From positions 1-5,218 of the forward strand of contig JAUNIK010000223.1 of assembly GCA_030523505.1 (NCBI GenBank): a stretch of 5,218 nucleotides of DNA, given 5' to 3'. The stretch comes from Prevotellaceae bacterium (GTDB lineage: Bacteria > Bacteroidota > Bacteroidia > Bacteroidales > Bacteroidaceae). The position numbers were made by a program, and so were the translations under genes. Below, piece by piece: positions 1 through 5,172 of the stretch (positions are counted from its first letter, which is position 1; each line of letters begins with the position of its first letter). The notes under the pieces were generated by a model. It did not search any database. It saw nothing but the letters and a program-made list of their open reading frames with translations, and was not told where the DNA came from.

Positions 1-1199
1 TTGAGGTATTCTACTGCCTCTTCGAAGTTGCTGAATGGAACAACACCATCAGGATTGCAGTGGAGAAGTTTCAACTTATACTCTGGTGTCCAGCCCTTGC
101 AGAGGTTCTGACGGTCCATCAAACCAAGAAGACGGTTCAAGTGCTCTGGGTTAGCCTCGATATATGGGATGTTGAGAATCTGACCGAGTTTCTTGCCGTT
201 AAGCCATACCACCATATCGAGAATGCCCTCGCGATTCTGGCGGATTGCCTGTGGCACACCGGTTTTCAAAGCCTCTGCTGTGAAGAAGTCCTCGTAGTTG
301 ATGCCTGCCATCTCGTCTGGATAGCTATTGAACATACTGTTGATTACGAGTGGGATAACGCTTCCAAGACCCATTGGCTTACCTGCCTCATAGTCCTCCA
401 TATATGTCTCGAAAGTGCGACGGAGGTCGTAAGGACCGTCACCACAGAATACACGGTCGAGACGGATACGAGCCTGTGTTGCTGCGTCCAACTGCTGTAC
501 GCGACGGAGTGAAGCAAGCGATACCGAACCACCCTGTGAGTAACCGAGGATTGTTGTCTTGTAGTTGCTGTCGAGTGGCAGACGCTTTGCCTTTGCATAG
601 TCGAGGAGGGCAAGAAGGGCGTCAACACTGGTGCGACCATGAACATCGTGGTTGAGGTAGAGGTCTGGGTGCTTCTTCGATGAACCGAGACCGATATAGT
701 CTGGCATTACGCACAATGCACCTGTTGCTGCCATGATGCCCTCAACTGATGTGTACTGTGTTGGTACCATCATGAAACCAATCTGTGTACCGTGGTTCAG
801 GAGCATCACCTTGTTCATACGCTTCAAGAGTGGATAAACGATGAGTGCACTTGCTGTTATTGGGCGCATTGCCTCGTCGGTTGTCTGATACTCAATACGT
901 ACTGTCTTGTAGAGTGCAGGAACGATTGCGCGTGTACCTGTTATCGATGGCAACTGGTTGTAACTTGAGTTGAAGCTCTCCTTGATCTTGTCGTAGAGTT
1001 CTGCATCAACACAGTCCTCGCGCTGTCCCATTGTCATTGCGAACAACTCATCACCACTGATTTCCTTCTCTTCGAGAACCTTCACGCCGAATACTTCCTC
1101 ACTTGCTGAACTGTTCTCAACTGTTGCGTTATCCTCCTGGGTACACGATGTCAAACCGAGCATAAGCAGAGCAAACGCAGTCATCAAAATCTTTTTCAT
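1..1199 (-). CDS. Secreted lipase-like alpha/beta-hydrolase lipoprotein (3'-partial)
   Basis: This open frame starts at the ATG read from 1199-1197 and runs 399 codons to the window edge without a stop, so the C-terminus is missing. The N-terminus is a lipoprotein signal: basic MKK, a hydrophobic core, then the lipobox LTSC with acylated Cys19. An acidic QED stretch follows, as in exported Bacteroidota lipoproteins that may face outward. The hydrolase core shows NHGT (His136-Gly137, likely oxyanion region), MPDYIGLG (166-172), the nucleophile elbow GYSQGG with Ser221, and NPDGVVP with Asp384 as the likely acid. The catalytic His should lie beyond the window. Order and spacing resemble the secretory lipase (LIP, PF03583) group, which hydrolyses ester substrates; the actual substrate is unknown. 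It has its own promoter at 1258-1289. Thr, Pro and Ala codons are dominated by ACA, CCA and GCA, more uniformly than in the neighbours. A peptidase-like role in the same fold cannot be excluded. Confidence 0.86.
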   Translation of the reverse strand, partial: MKKILMTAFALLMLGLTSCTQEDNATVENSSASEEVFGVKVLEEKEISGDELFAMTMGQREDCVDAELYDKIKESFNSSYNQLPSITGTRAIVPALYKTVRIEYQTTDEAMRPITASALIVYPLLKRMNKVMLLNHGTQIGFMMVPTQYTSVEGIMAATGALCVMPDYIGLGSSKKHPDLYLNHDVHGRTSVDALLALLDYAKAKRLPLDSNYKTTILGYSQGGSVSLASLRRVQQLDAATQARIRLDRVFCGDGPYDLRRTFETYMEDYEAGKPMGLGSVIPLVINSMFNSYPDEMAGINYEDFFTAEALKTGVPQAIRQNREGILDMVVWLNGKKLGQILNIPYIEANPEHLNRLLGLMDRQNLCKGWTPEYKLKLLHCNPDGVVPFSNFEEAVEYL

Positions 1200-1248
1200 T
1201 ACGTTTCTTACTTAAATTGATAATGTTATTTTGTTTTTTAACTCCAAA

Positions 1249-1261
1249 TTTGCACTGCAAA
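1249..1261. repeat. Odd palindrome TTTGCA-C-TGCAAA over the lipase-gene promoter
   Basis: The two 6-base arms are perfect inverted copies around a single central base and cover part of the -7 box and the expected transcription start of the minus-strand promoter. A second perfect palindrome, TTTGCAAA (1282-1289), covers the -33 element. The centres are about 30 bp apart, close to three helical turns. This could be an operator pair, but TTTG is also part of the promoter consensus, so the resemblance may be incidental. Confidence 0.35.
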
Positions 1262-1289
1262 GGTATAACGAATTTCACACTTTTGCAAA
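1258..1289 (-). promoter_or_regulatory. Bacteroidota-type promoter of the lipase-like gene
   Basis: Read on the minus strand, TTTG (1289-1286) is followed after 20 bp by TACCTTTG (1265-1258). This is a perfect match to the Bacteroidota -33/-7 pattern TTTG-N19/20-TAnnTTTG. Transcription would start near 1252, giving an A/T-rich leader of about 50 nt before the ATG. No Shine-Dalgarno is visible; the bases before the start are A-rich, as is normal for this phylum. Confidence 0.75.
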
Positions 1290-1354
1290 TTTTGTGCAGT
1301 TTTTCTCTTTTTTTCTCCCATTTATCCTTATTTATCTTGATTTCCGTCATCGTT

Positions 1355-1381
1355 CTTGGCTGAGCCAAGCGGCAAAAGCCG
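1355..1381. repeat. Two adjacent GC-rich inverted repeats in the divergent intergenic region
   Basis: CTTGGCT-G-AGCCAAG (1355-1369) is directly followed by CGGC-AAAA-GCCG (1370-1381). Both have perfect arms, and they form a GC-rich island in otherwise T-rich intergenic DNA. Neither inferred transcript (starts near 1252 and 1427) covers them, so a role as RNA hairpin or terminator for these two genes is unlikely. A protein-binding site or a decayed element is possible. The rest of 1200-1445 holds the two promoters and T-rich tracts, with no gene seen. Confidence 0.4.
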
Positions 1382-1412
1382 AGCGATTGTCATCGTTATC
1401 GTTTTAATTTAT

Positions 1413-1420
1413 TATCTTTG
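1413..1420 (+). promoter_or_regulatory. -7 box of the second hydrolase gene
   Basis: TATCTTTG is a perfect TAnnTTTG box and is followed by C, as is common. The nearest upstream TTG (1387-1389) lies 23 bp away, a little too far, so the -33 element is weak and activation by a regulator is possible. Transcription would begin near 1427, leaving a short leader of about 19 nt before the ATG at 1446. Confidence 0.6.
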
Positions 1421-1445
1421 CACTGATAAAACTTCATCATTTCAA

Positions 1446-2204
1446 ATGCAACAGATAAAATCATTCATCATTATGTGTATCACAGCCGTAAGCCTCGCCG
1501 CATGCAACCAGCAATATGTTAGTTATACAGACACTATCGAAGTAAACGGGCAAAGTTTGTTCTATGCAGCCGAGGGCAAAGGCAAACCGGTGATACTCAT
1601 TCACGGCAACGGAGGTAGCCACAATGATTTGGAGACTACCCTGCGACAGTTGGCACAAAACGGTTATCTGGTTTTCGCCATCGACTCACGCGGTCAGGGT
1701 GCAAACGCTCCCCTCAACGAGTATCACTACAAGGATATGGCTGAGGACACCTATCAGTTCATCAAGGCGAAAGGTCTCGACCATCCAGCCATCTTCGGTT
1801 GGAGCGATGGTGGTATCATTGCCCTGCAACTGGAGGTGCTGCATCCCGGCACTTGTTCGTTGATCATCACCAGCGGGGCAAACATCACTGCCAAGGGTGC
1901 CATCAAAGATGAGGTGTATGAGGATATCTTCGGTCCTGCCGATGCCCAGCGTCCACCACTCGTGCAGATGATGTACGACGAACCGAACATGACCTATGCT
2001 GATATGCAGTCAATAAAATGTCCTGCACTGATATGTGCCGGCGACAACGACCTCATCATGGAGAGTCACACGCGTCTCATTGCCGAGAGCATTCCTAACG
2101 GACAGTTGCATATCGAGCCCAACGCCGATCACGGTTCGCACATCTGGCACAACCCTCGCATGGGCGAGATAATACTCAACTTTTTCAAAACCAATAAATA
2201 CTAA
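1446..2204 (+). CDS. Alpha/beta-hydrolase lipoprotein, complete catalytic set
   Basis: The product is 252 residues. The start at 1446 was chosen because it puts a clean lipoprotein signal at the N-terminus: MQQIK, a hydrophobic core and lipobox LAAC with Cys20. An in-frame TTG at 1356 would add 30 residues, but it begins upstream of the promoter box at 1413-1420. The mature part is a single compact hydrolase domain. It shows HGNGG (His53, oxyanion loop), AIDSRGQG (78-85), the nucleophile elbow GWSDGG with Ser120, AGDND with Asp202 as acid, and ADHGSH with His229 as base. All three triad residues are present at normal spacing, so an active esterase- or haloperoxidase-like hydrolase anchored to a membrane is likely. 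The substrate is unknown. The DUF1810 gene follows after 10 bp, suggesting one transcript. The divergent gene upstream is also a hydrolase lipoprotein, but with a different domain layout. Confidence 0.9.
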   Translation: MQQIKSFIIMCITAVSLAACNQQYVSYTDTIEVNGQSLFYAAEGKGKPVILIHGNGGSHNDLETTLRQLAQNGYLVFAIDSRGQGANAPLNEYHYKDMAEDTYQFIKAKGLDHPAIFGWSDGGIIALQLEVLHPGTCSLIITSGANITAKGAIKDEVYEDIFGPADAQRPPLVQMMYDEPNMTYADMQSIKCPALICAGDNDLIMESHTRLIAESIPNGQLHIEPNADHGSHIWHNPRMGEIILNFFKTNKY

Positions 2205-2214
2205 GCCCAGGAAA

Positions 2215-2823
2215 ATGAAACTCACTGCTGTAAATTTCGACACAAAGAATTCCGTCACTCTCACCGTTGATGTCACCTCGCTGGTGGGATGCAGAACACA
2301 AGACGAGGTGAAGAAAGCCTTGGAACAGATGATCCTCGAAAGCAGGATCTTCCACGAATCCGACTTGCCCAAACTGAAATATCAGGGACGCAAGGAGATC
2401 ATCGCAGAATGGGAAGCCCTTCGCCAAACCACCGCCGAGGATACTCCCCAATACGACCTCGACCGTTTTCTCGATGCACAGGCACTCGCTTATCCCGTTG
2501 CTCTGGAAGAGATGCAGAATGGCATGAAGACAAGCCACTGGATATGGTTTATCTTTCCACAACAGAAAGGACTCGGTCGCAGTTACAACTCCGAGTACTA
2601 CGGTCTCGATGGCATCGACGAAGCCCGGGCATACCTCGCCCATCCTATCCTCGGTCAGCGTCTGAGAGAGATAAGCCAGGTCTTGCTCACCCACAAGGGC
2701 AAGAACATCCGTCACATCATGGGCAGTCACATCGACGCCCTGAAACTCGAGACCTCCATGCGCCTCTTCGATGCAATCTCCCCTAATGATATATTTAATA
2801 AGGTGTTACAGGCGTTCTTCTAA
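2215..2823 (+). CDS. DUF1810-family protein with N-terminal extension
   Basis: The product is 202 residues with no signal peptide, so probably cytoplasmic. Residues 80-202 match the DUF1810 (Rv1873-like, COG5579) family as I know it: DLDRFLDAQ (81-89), a central SHWIWFIFPQ (107-116), a GLGRS stretch, an AYLAHPILGQRL helix, then ALKLETSMRLFDAISPN and a final VLQAFF. The biochemical role of this family is not established. Family members are usually about 140 residues. The first 75 or so residues here are therefore extra; they look like a short beta-prone segment followed by helices and I do not recognise them. The ATG at 2215 has an AGGA-like stretch just upstream and lies 10 bp after the hydrolase stop, so the two genes are probably co-transcribed. 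Any functional link to the hydrolase is unproven. Confidence 0.85.
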   Translation: MKLTAVNFDTKNSVTLTVDVTSLVGCRTQDEVKKALEQMILESRIFHESDLPKLKYQGRKEIIAEWEALRQTTAEDTPQYDLDRFLDAQALAYPVALEEMQNGMKTSHWIWFIFPQQKGLGRSYNSEYYGLDGIDEARAYLAHPILGQRLREISQVLLTHKGKNIRHIMGSHIDALKLETSMRLFDAISPNDIFNKVLQAFF

Positions 2824-2827
2824 GCAT

Positions 2828-2835
2828 TATCTTTG
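2828..2835 (+). promoter_or_regulatory. Orphan -7-like box after the DUF1810 gene
   Basis: TATCTTTG followed by C is a perfect TAnnTTTG match five bases after the DUF1810 stop. No good TTG lies about 20 bp upstream, only GTT/TTA around 2804-2807. If used, it would start an RNA near 2842 that passes through two stem-loops before the microprotein gene. It may be a second promoter for that gene, a small-RNA promoter, or chance. Confidence 0.35.
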
Positions 2836-2861
2836 CCCCCACCTTCCTAAATTCGTTATCA

Positions 2862-2912
2862 GCGATAGTTGCTATTGCCAGAAAAGTATCGTTGTTTTCA
2901 ATCAAAAACGAT
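2862..2912 (+). repeat. Two stem-loops ahead of the microprotein promoter
   Basis: GCGATAG (2862-2868) pairs with CTATTGC (2872-2878) across a TTG loop, with one G-U pair. ATCGTT (2888-2893) pairs with AACGAT (2907-2912), extended inward by A-T pairs around a bulged G. No T-tract follows either stem, so neither looks like a standard intrinsic terminator. The right arm of the second overlaps the -33 element of the downstream promoter, so it may act as a DNA operator instead. No gene is visible in 2824-2986. Confidence 0.4.
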
Positions 2913-2942
2913 TGCAGATGTTGCGTAGTGTTGTTAACTTTG
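2911..2942 (+). promoter_or_regulatory. Bacteroidota-type promoter of the microprotein operon
   Basis: ATTG (2911-2914) is followed after 20 bp by TAACTTTG (2935-2942), a perfect -7 box followed by C. Transcription would start near 2949, giving a leader of about 37 nt to the ATG at 2987. The optimal spacing and the position right before a small open frame support the reality of that gene. Confidence 0.72.
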
Positions 2943-2986
2943 CGATAGAAAAAAAATCATTCATCACAATTTAAAACAACATTACT

Positions 2987-3109
2987 ATGACACCAACATT
3001 ATTATGGACAGCCATCGCCATCGCTATTGCCATAGCCATCGCTGGGGCTACAATCTGGAGATTTCATCATTTGAAGGACTTTGATCGCAAAAAACATGCA
3101 GTGGATTAA
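2987..3109 (+). CDS. Single-pass membrane microprotein, 40 residues
   Basis: This short frame starts with ATG and encodes 40 residues. Residues 5-24 form one strongly hydrophobic segment (LLWTA, then five Ile-Ala units from 9 to 19, then GATIW). It is flanked by a short uncharged N-terminus and a basic C-terminal tail (RFHHLKDFDRKKHAVD). The positive-inside rule predicts the C-terminus in the cytoplasm. There is no lipobox and no obvious cleavage site, so it is probably a stable membrane anchor. A well-spaced promoter precedes it, and its 3' end overlaps the next gene by 14 bp in another frame, suggesting translational coupling. The Ile-Ala repeat arises from near-tandem GCCATC units, so some of the frame could be low-complexity drift. 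I recognise no family; candidate roles are regulatory microprotein or subunit of a complex with the downstream protein. Confidence 0.62.
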   Translation: MTPTLLWTAIAIAIAIAIAGATIWRFHHLKDFDRKKHAVD

Positions 3110-3392
3110 CAGAGTGCTGAGAAATACAGCTAAGGCTGTGCACAGAGAGAACCCACGGTTGACAAATGCCACCATCGAGGTGCTCAACAACCAGATTATG
3201 GGTGCCAGTGTTGCCGACATAAAGGCAATACTGAAGCGCGAACTCGACATCAAATGTATCCTTCACTCCGACACACAGTGCCTTGAGGCAGCCAACGACA
3301 GCACGCGTGTCAACAGAAACGACCTGATAGTTGTCTCTGCCTACGACACCGACCTGGATGCCATCACTGCACTGATGGGATGCCTAAAGTGA
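3096..3392 (+). CDS. Unrecognised 98-residue cytoplasmic protein
   Basis: The product is 98 residues with no signal peptide or membrane segment. I chose the ATG at 3096; an in-frame TTG at 3081 would add five residues. The sequence reads as a basic helical N-terminal half (INRVLRN, a stretch with NATIEVLNNQ, then ASVADIKAILKREL, about 3-55) and a second half with two Cys (IKCILHSDTQC) and NRNDLIVVSAYDTDLDAI near the end. I recognise no domain or catalytic motif. It overlaps the 40-residue membrane microprotein by 14 bp in a +1 frame, so the two are probably translated from one message. Its stop lies 9 bp inside the convergent LysR gene, and an intrinsic terminator follows 27 bp later. Balanced composition and operon-like placement support a real gene rather than a shadow. 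Confidence 0.75.
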   Translation: MQWINRVLRNTAKAVHRENPRLTNATIEVLNNQIMGASVADIKAILKRELDIKCILHSDTQCLEAANDSTRVNRNDLIVVSAYDTDLDAITALMGCLK

Positions 3393-4286
3393 GAGAAGGG
3401 CTAATCCGTATGAATTATGGTCACTAAGCATTTCAAGGAATTTCTTAGTGGCCTTTTTCATGTATGTGTCGCGGCGATAACTTATTGAACCTTCCATGTT
3501 GCATCCTTTCATCTTCAGTGGAATGGTTTTCAGTCCAGTGCGGTTTATCGTGGTGATCTGCGACACGAGAGTCGCGAAACGTGTACCCTGCACAATATCC
3601 AGGAGCATGTTTATCTCCGTCATTTCGATATGCACATTCAGCGACAGATTCAGATCGGCAGTCATCATATCGAAGGTGTTACGCGCCTGTGTACCTTTCT
3701 CAGGCATTATGAGCGACAGCTTCTGCAAGTCGTCGATATCAATCTCCTTTCTCGACGCCAGTGGGTGGGTATCGGCAACGACAACACACAGTGATGACTC
3801 AAACAGAGTTTTTGTGCAGATGGAATCATACATCGGCATTGATGGTCTGTAGCACAACGCCACATCAATCTCTCGTTTGTCGAGCATCGCCATCAGTTTC
3901 TCCATCTGCTTGCACACGATGGTGAGTTTTATGCCCGGAAACTGTCGGGTGAAATCGATGACCGTCTCTTTCAGCAATGGAGTGAACGACTGAGTAGCAC
4001 CTATCGTAAGGTTACCCACCCCAAGGTCCTTCACATCATGGATGATGTTTATGCAAGTGTTCGTATCGCGCAGGATATTCTCCACCGCCGGCAGTATCGC
4101 CTCACCGATATCAGTAAGTTGCACATGATGAGAATCACGCTGGAAAAGCGTCACTCCGAGTTCATCCTCTAGTTTCTTTGTCTGTTGCGACAGAGTGCTC
4201 TGAGTAATATTCAGTGCCCGCGACGCCTCCGAGAAACTCTTCAGTTCCGCCACTTTCTGAAAATAGCGCAAATGTCTTAATTCCAT
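3384..4286 (-). CDS. LysR-family transcriptional regulator
   Basis: The product is 300 residues, the normal length for LysR-type regulators. Residues 1-62 form the winged helix-turn-helix: MELRHLRYFQ, the ASRALNITQS turn, recognition helix TLSQQTKKLEDELG (31-44), and wing FQRDSHHVQLTDIG (48-61). A linker helix runs to about 88. Residues 91-285 form the periplasmic-binding-like effector domain, starting GNLTIGA and including DVALCYRP (141-148) and GTRFATLVS (234-242). The paired cysteines typical of OxyR near residues 199 and 208 are absent, so a peroxide-sensing OxyR is not supported; the effector is unknown. The start is fixed by the family's conserved N-terminus. The gene is divergent from the lipoprotein at 4557, the usual arrangement for a LysR protein and its target, and it probably also controls its own promoter. 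Its 3' end overlaps the convergent 98-residue gene by 9 bp. Confidence 0.95.
   Translation of the reverse strand: MELRHLRYFQKVAELKSFSEASRALNITQSTLSQQTKKLEDELGVTLFQRDSHHVQLTDIGEAILPAVENILRDTNTCINIIHDVKDLGVGNLTIGATQSFTPLLKETVIDFTRQFPGIKLTIVCKQMEKLMAMLDKREIDVALCYRPSMPMYDSICTKTLFESSLCVVVADTHPLASRKEIDIDDLQKLSLIMPEKGTQARNTFDMMTADLNLSLNVHIEMTEINMLLDIVQGTRFATLVSQITTINRTGLKTIPLKMKGCNMEGSISYRRDTYMKKATKKFLEMLSDHNSYGLALLSL
3419..3458 (+). terminator. Intrinsic terminator inside the LysR coding region
   Basis: GGTCACTAAG (3419-3428) and CTTAGTGGCC (3444-3453) form a 10-bp stem with one G-U pair around a 15-nt loop, followed at once by TTTTT (3454-3458). This is a classic rho-independent terminator for the plus-strand gene ending at 3392. 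On the minus strand the stem encodes LysR residues near ATKKFLEMLSDH and has no T-tract after it, so it should act in the plus direction only. Confidence 0.8.
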
Positions 4287-4290
4287 ATAT

Positions 4291-4353
4291 CCGTTTTGCT
4301 TTTAGAATCACTTTTTATTGCTTTTACGCCACAAAAGTACAAAAACAAAACGG
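4291..4353. repeat. Nested repeats around the LysR promoter
   Basis: CCGTTTTG (4291-4298) is repeated in inverted form as CAAAACGG (4346-4353), with 47 bp between, flanking the LysR -7 box. Inside, the 9-mer TTGCTTTTA occurs twice as a direct repeat (4296-4304 and 4318-4326), offset by 22 bp, about two helical turns. Helically phased repeats beside a LysR gene suggest operator sites for autoregulation. The bases are A/T-rich, so chance remains possible. Confidence 0.4.
4332..4339 (-). promoter_or_regulatory. -7 box of the LysR gene
   Basis: Read on the minus strand, this is TACTTTTG, a match to TAnnTTTG. It would start transcription near 4325, about 40 nt before the ATG at 4286. No TTG lies at the right distance upstream, so the -33 element is weak, which is compatible with a regulated promoter. 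Confidence 0.5.
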
Positions 4354-4372
4354 TTTTTTATATTGACACCTA

Positions 4373-4406
4373 TGATAATTAACGATTATTATTATCGTTT
4401 TTATCA
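4373..4406. promoter_or_regulatory. Long AT-rich dyad between LysR and the lipoprotein gene
   Basis: TGATAA-TT-AACGAT (4373-4386) mirrors ATCGTT-T-TTATCA (4394-4406) across a 7-bp centre, giving 12 paired bases per side with a small internal asymmetry. It sits in the shared intergenic region, about 85 bp upstream of the lipoprotein promoter and 35 bp upstream of the LysR -7 box. A LysR-type binding site is a reasonable guess. No T-tract or transcript places it as a terminator. The remainder of 4287-4556 is A/T-rich with a pyrimidine-rich stretch at 4411-4450, and no gene is seen. Confidence 0.45.
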
Positions 4407-4491
4407 ATAGCACCTTCTCTCTATCCTCACGCCCTACCCCTTCCATTCCCGAAGAAGAGGGGCTCCATTTTTTCATCTTTTTCGCCTAAAA

Positions 4492-4523
4492 TTTGTGTTA
4501 TAGCCAAAAAAGTTGTAACTTTA
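4492..4523 (+). promoter_or_regulatory. Bacteroidota-type promoter of the lipoprotein-rubrerythrin unit
   Basis: TTTG (4492-4495) is followed after 20 bp by TAACTTTA (4516-4523), one mismatch from TAnnTTTG. Transcription would start near 4530, giving a leader of about 27 nt to the ATG at 4557. No Shine-Dalgarno is visible; the leader is A/T-rich. Confidence 0.68.
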
Positions 4524-4556
4524 CCCTCTCAAACAGTAAACTATTATAATAACAAT

Positions 4557-5138
4557 ATGAAAAAATCACTTTTCCATGCAGCCCTTTGCATAGCAATCGT
4601 GGCTGTTGCGGCAACACTCCACAGTTGCCAGACACTCCAGACTCTCGCTACCAACGAGAACGTGAAAACCGTTGTATCAACCCTCCTCACTAACTACGTG
4701 CAGGGCCAGGGCGCAACAACAGCCTACAACGGAACCCTCGAGTCACAACTCCTCAAGAAGAATGGCTCATCGTTTCTCACTGTAAACAGCAAGGGCACAT
4801 TCGCCTCACAGCCAGCCGTCATCACAGTCATCGCCGGACAGATGGCAACCATCAGCGTTCCTGCACAGACCGTCGATGGAGCAACAATGAGCCAGGTGGC
4901 TTTGGGCAACCTCACCATCGCTAAGAGCGGCACTGCATCGACCATCACTGTAGGCGACAACACCACCGCCAATGGTACCCTCACCGTCAATGGCACCACC
5001 TATCCTATCACAGGCGCATACCTCGAAAAGTGCACTTACACCGAAGCAGGCACCCTCGAGGCTGCCCTCATCCAGTTCTATTTCGGCGAAGGTCAGGACT
5101 ACGTAGCAAGTTTCAAGTTCAAAGGCAAGAAACAGTAA
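4557..5138 (+). CDS. Beta-rich lipoprotein of unknown function
   Basis: The product is 193 residues. It opens with a lipoprotein signal: MKK, a long Ala/Val/Ile core, then the lipobox LHSC with Cys24. After a short helical stretch (QTLQTLATNENVKTVVSTLL), the mature part from about residue 55 is rich in Thr, Gly, Asn and Val in alternating patterns (YNGTLESQLL, GTFASQPAVITVIAG, NGTLTVNGTTYPITG). It ends with QFYFGEGQDYVASFKFKGKK. This looks like an all-beta barrel or sandwich. The opening YNGTL pattern is reminiscent of calycin-like lipoproteins of Bacteroidota, but I cannot assign it firmly. No catalytic motif is seen. It is divergent from the LysR gene, has its own promoter, and the next gene, a probable rubrerythrin, follows after 34 bp without a visible promoter. 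A role in the same stress response is inference only. Confidence 0.88.
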   Translation: MKKSLFHAALCIAIVAVAATLHSCQTLQTLATNENVKTVVSTLLTNYVQGQGATTAYNGTLESQLLKKNGSSFLTVNSKGTFASQPAVITVIAGQMATISVPAQTVDGATMSQVALGNLTIAKSGTASTITVGDNTTANGTLTVNGTTYPITGAYLEKCTYTEAGTLEAALIQFYFGEGQDYVASFKFKGKKQ

Positions 5139-5172
5139 ATAACAATATAACAACATTAAAGTCATTACAATT

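Noticed and set aside
60..655. Plus-strand open frames of 150 and 93 codons and a minus-strand frame of 100 codons opposite or beside the lipase-like gene
   Set aside because: The 399-codon minus-strand frame has a signal peptide, a promoter and hydrolase motifs; the others have no such support and are shadows of it.
1356..1445. In-frame TTG start that would extend the second hydrolase by 30 residues
   Set aside because: It lies upstream of the promoter box at 1413-1420 and would bury the lipoprotein signal peptide inside the protein.
2185..2730. Minus-strand open frame of 181 codons opposite the DUF1810 gene
   Set aside because: The plus strand matches a known family along 120 residues; the antisense frame has no start context and arises from its codon pattern.
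2771..2974. Plus-strand open frame of 67 codons bridging the DUF1810 end and the gap
   Set aside because: It begins inside the DUF1810 gene out of frame and crosses promoter and stem-loop DNA, with a non-protein-like composition.
3496..3852. Plus-strand open frame of 118 codons inside the LysR gene
   Set aside because: It is antisense to a full-length LysR protein with clear domains, and has no promoter.
3384..4286. LysR product as OxyR because a peroxide-related gene lies nearby
   Set aside because: The paired redox cysteines expected near residues 199 and 208 are absent; that region reads EKGTQARNTFDMM.
4437..4480. Possible terminator: CCCCT (4437-4441) pairing AGGGG (4458-4462) followed by T-rich DNA
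   Set aside because: The stem is only 5 bp with mismatches inward, and no plus-strand gene ends nearby upstream.
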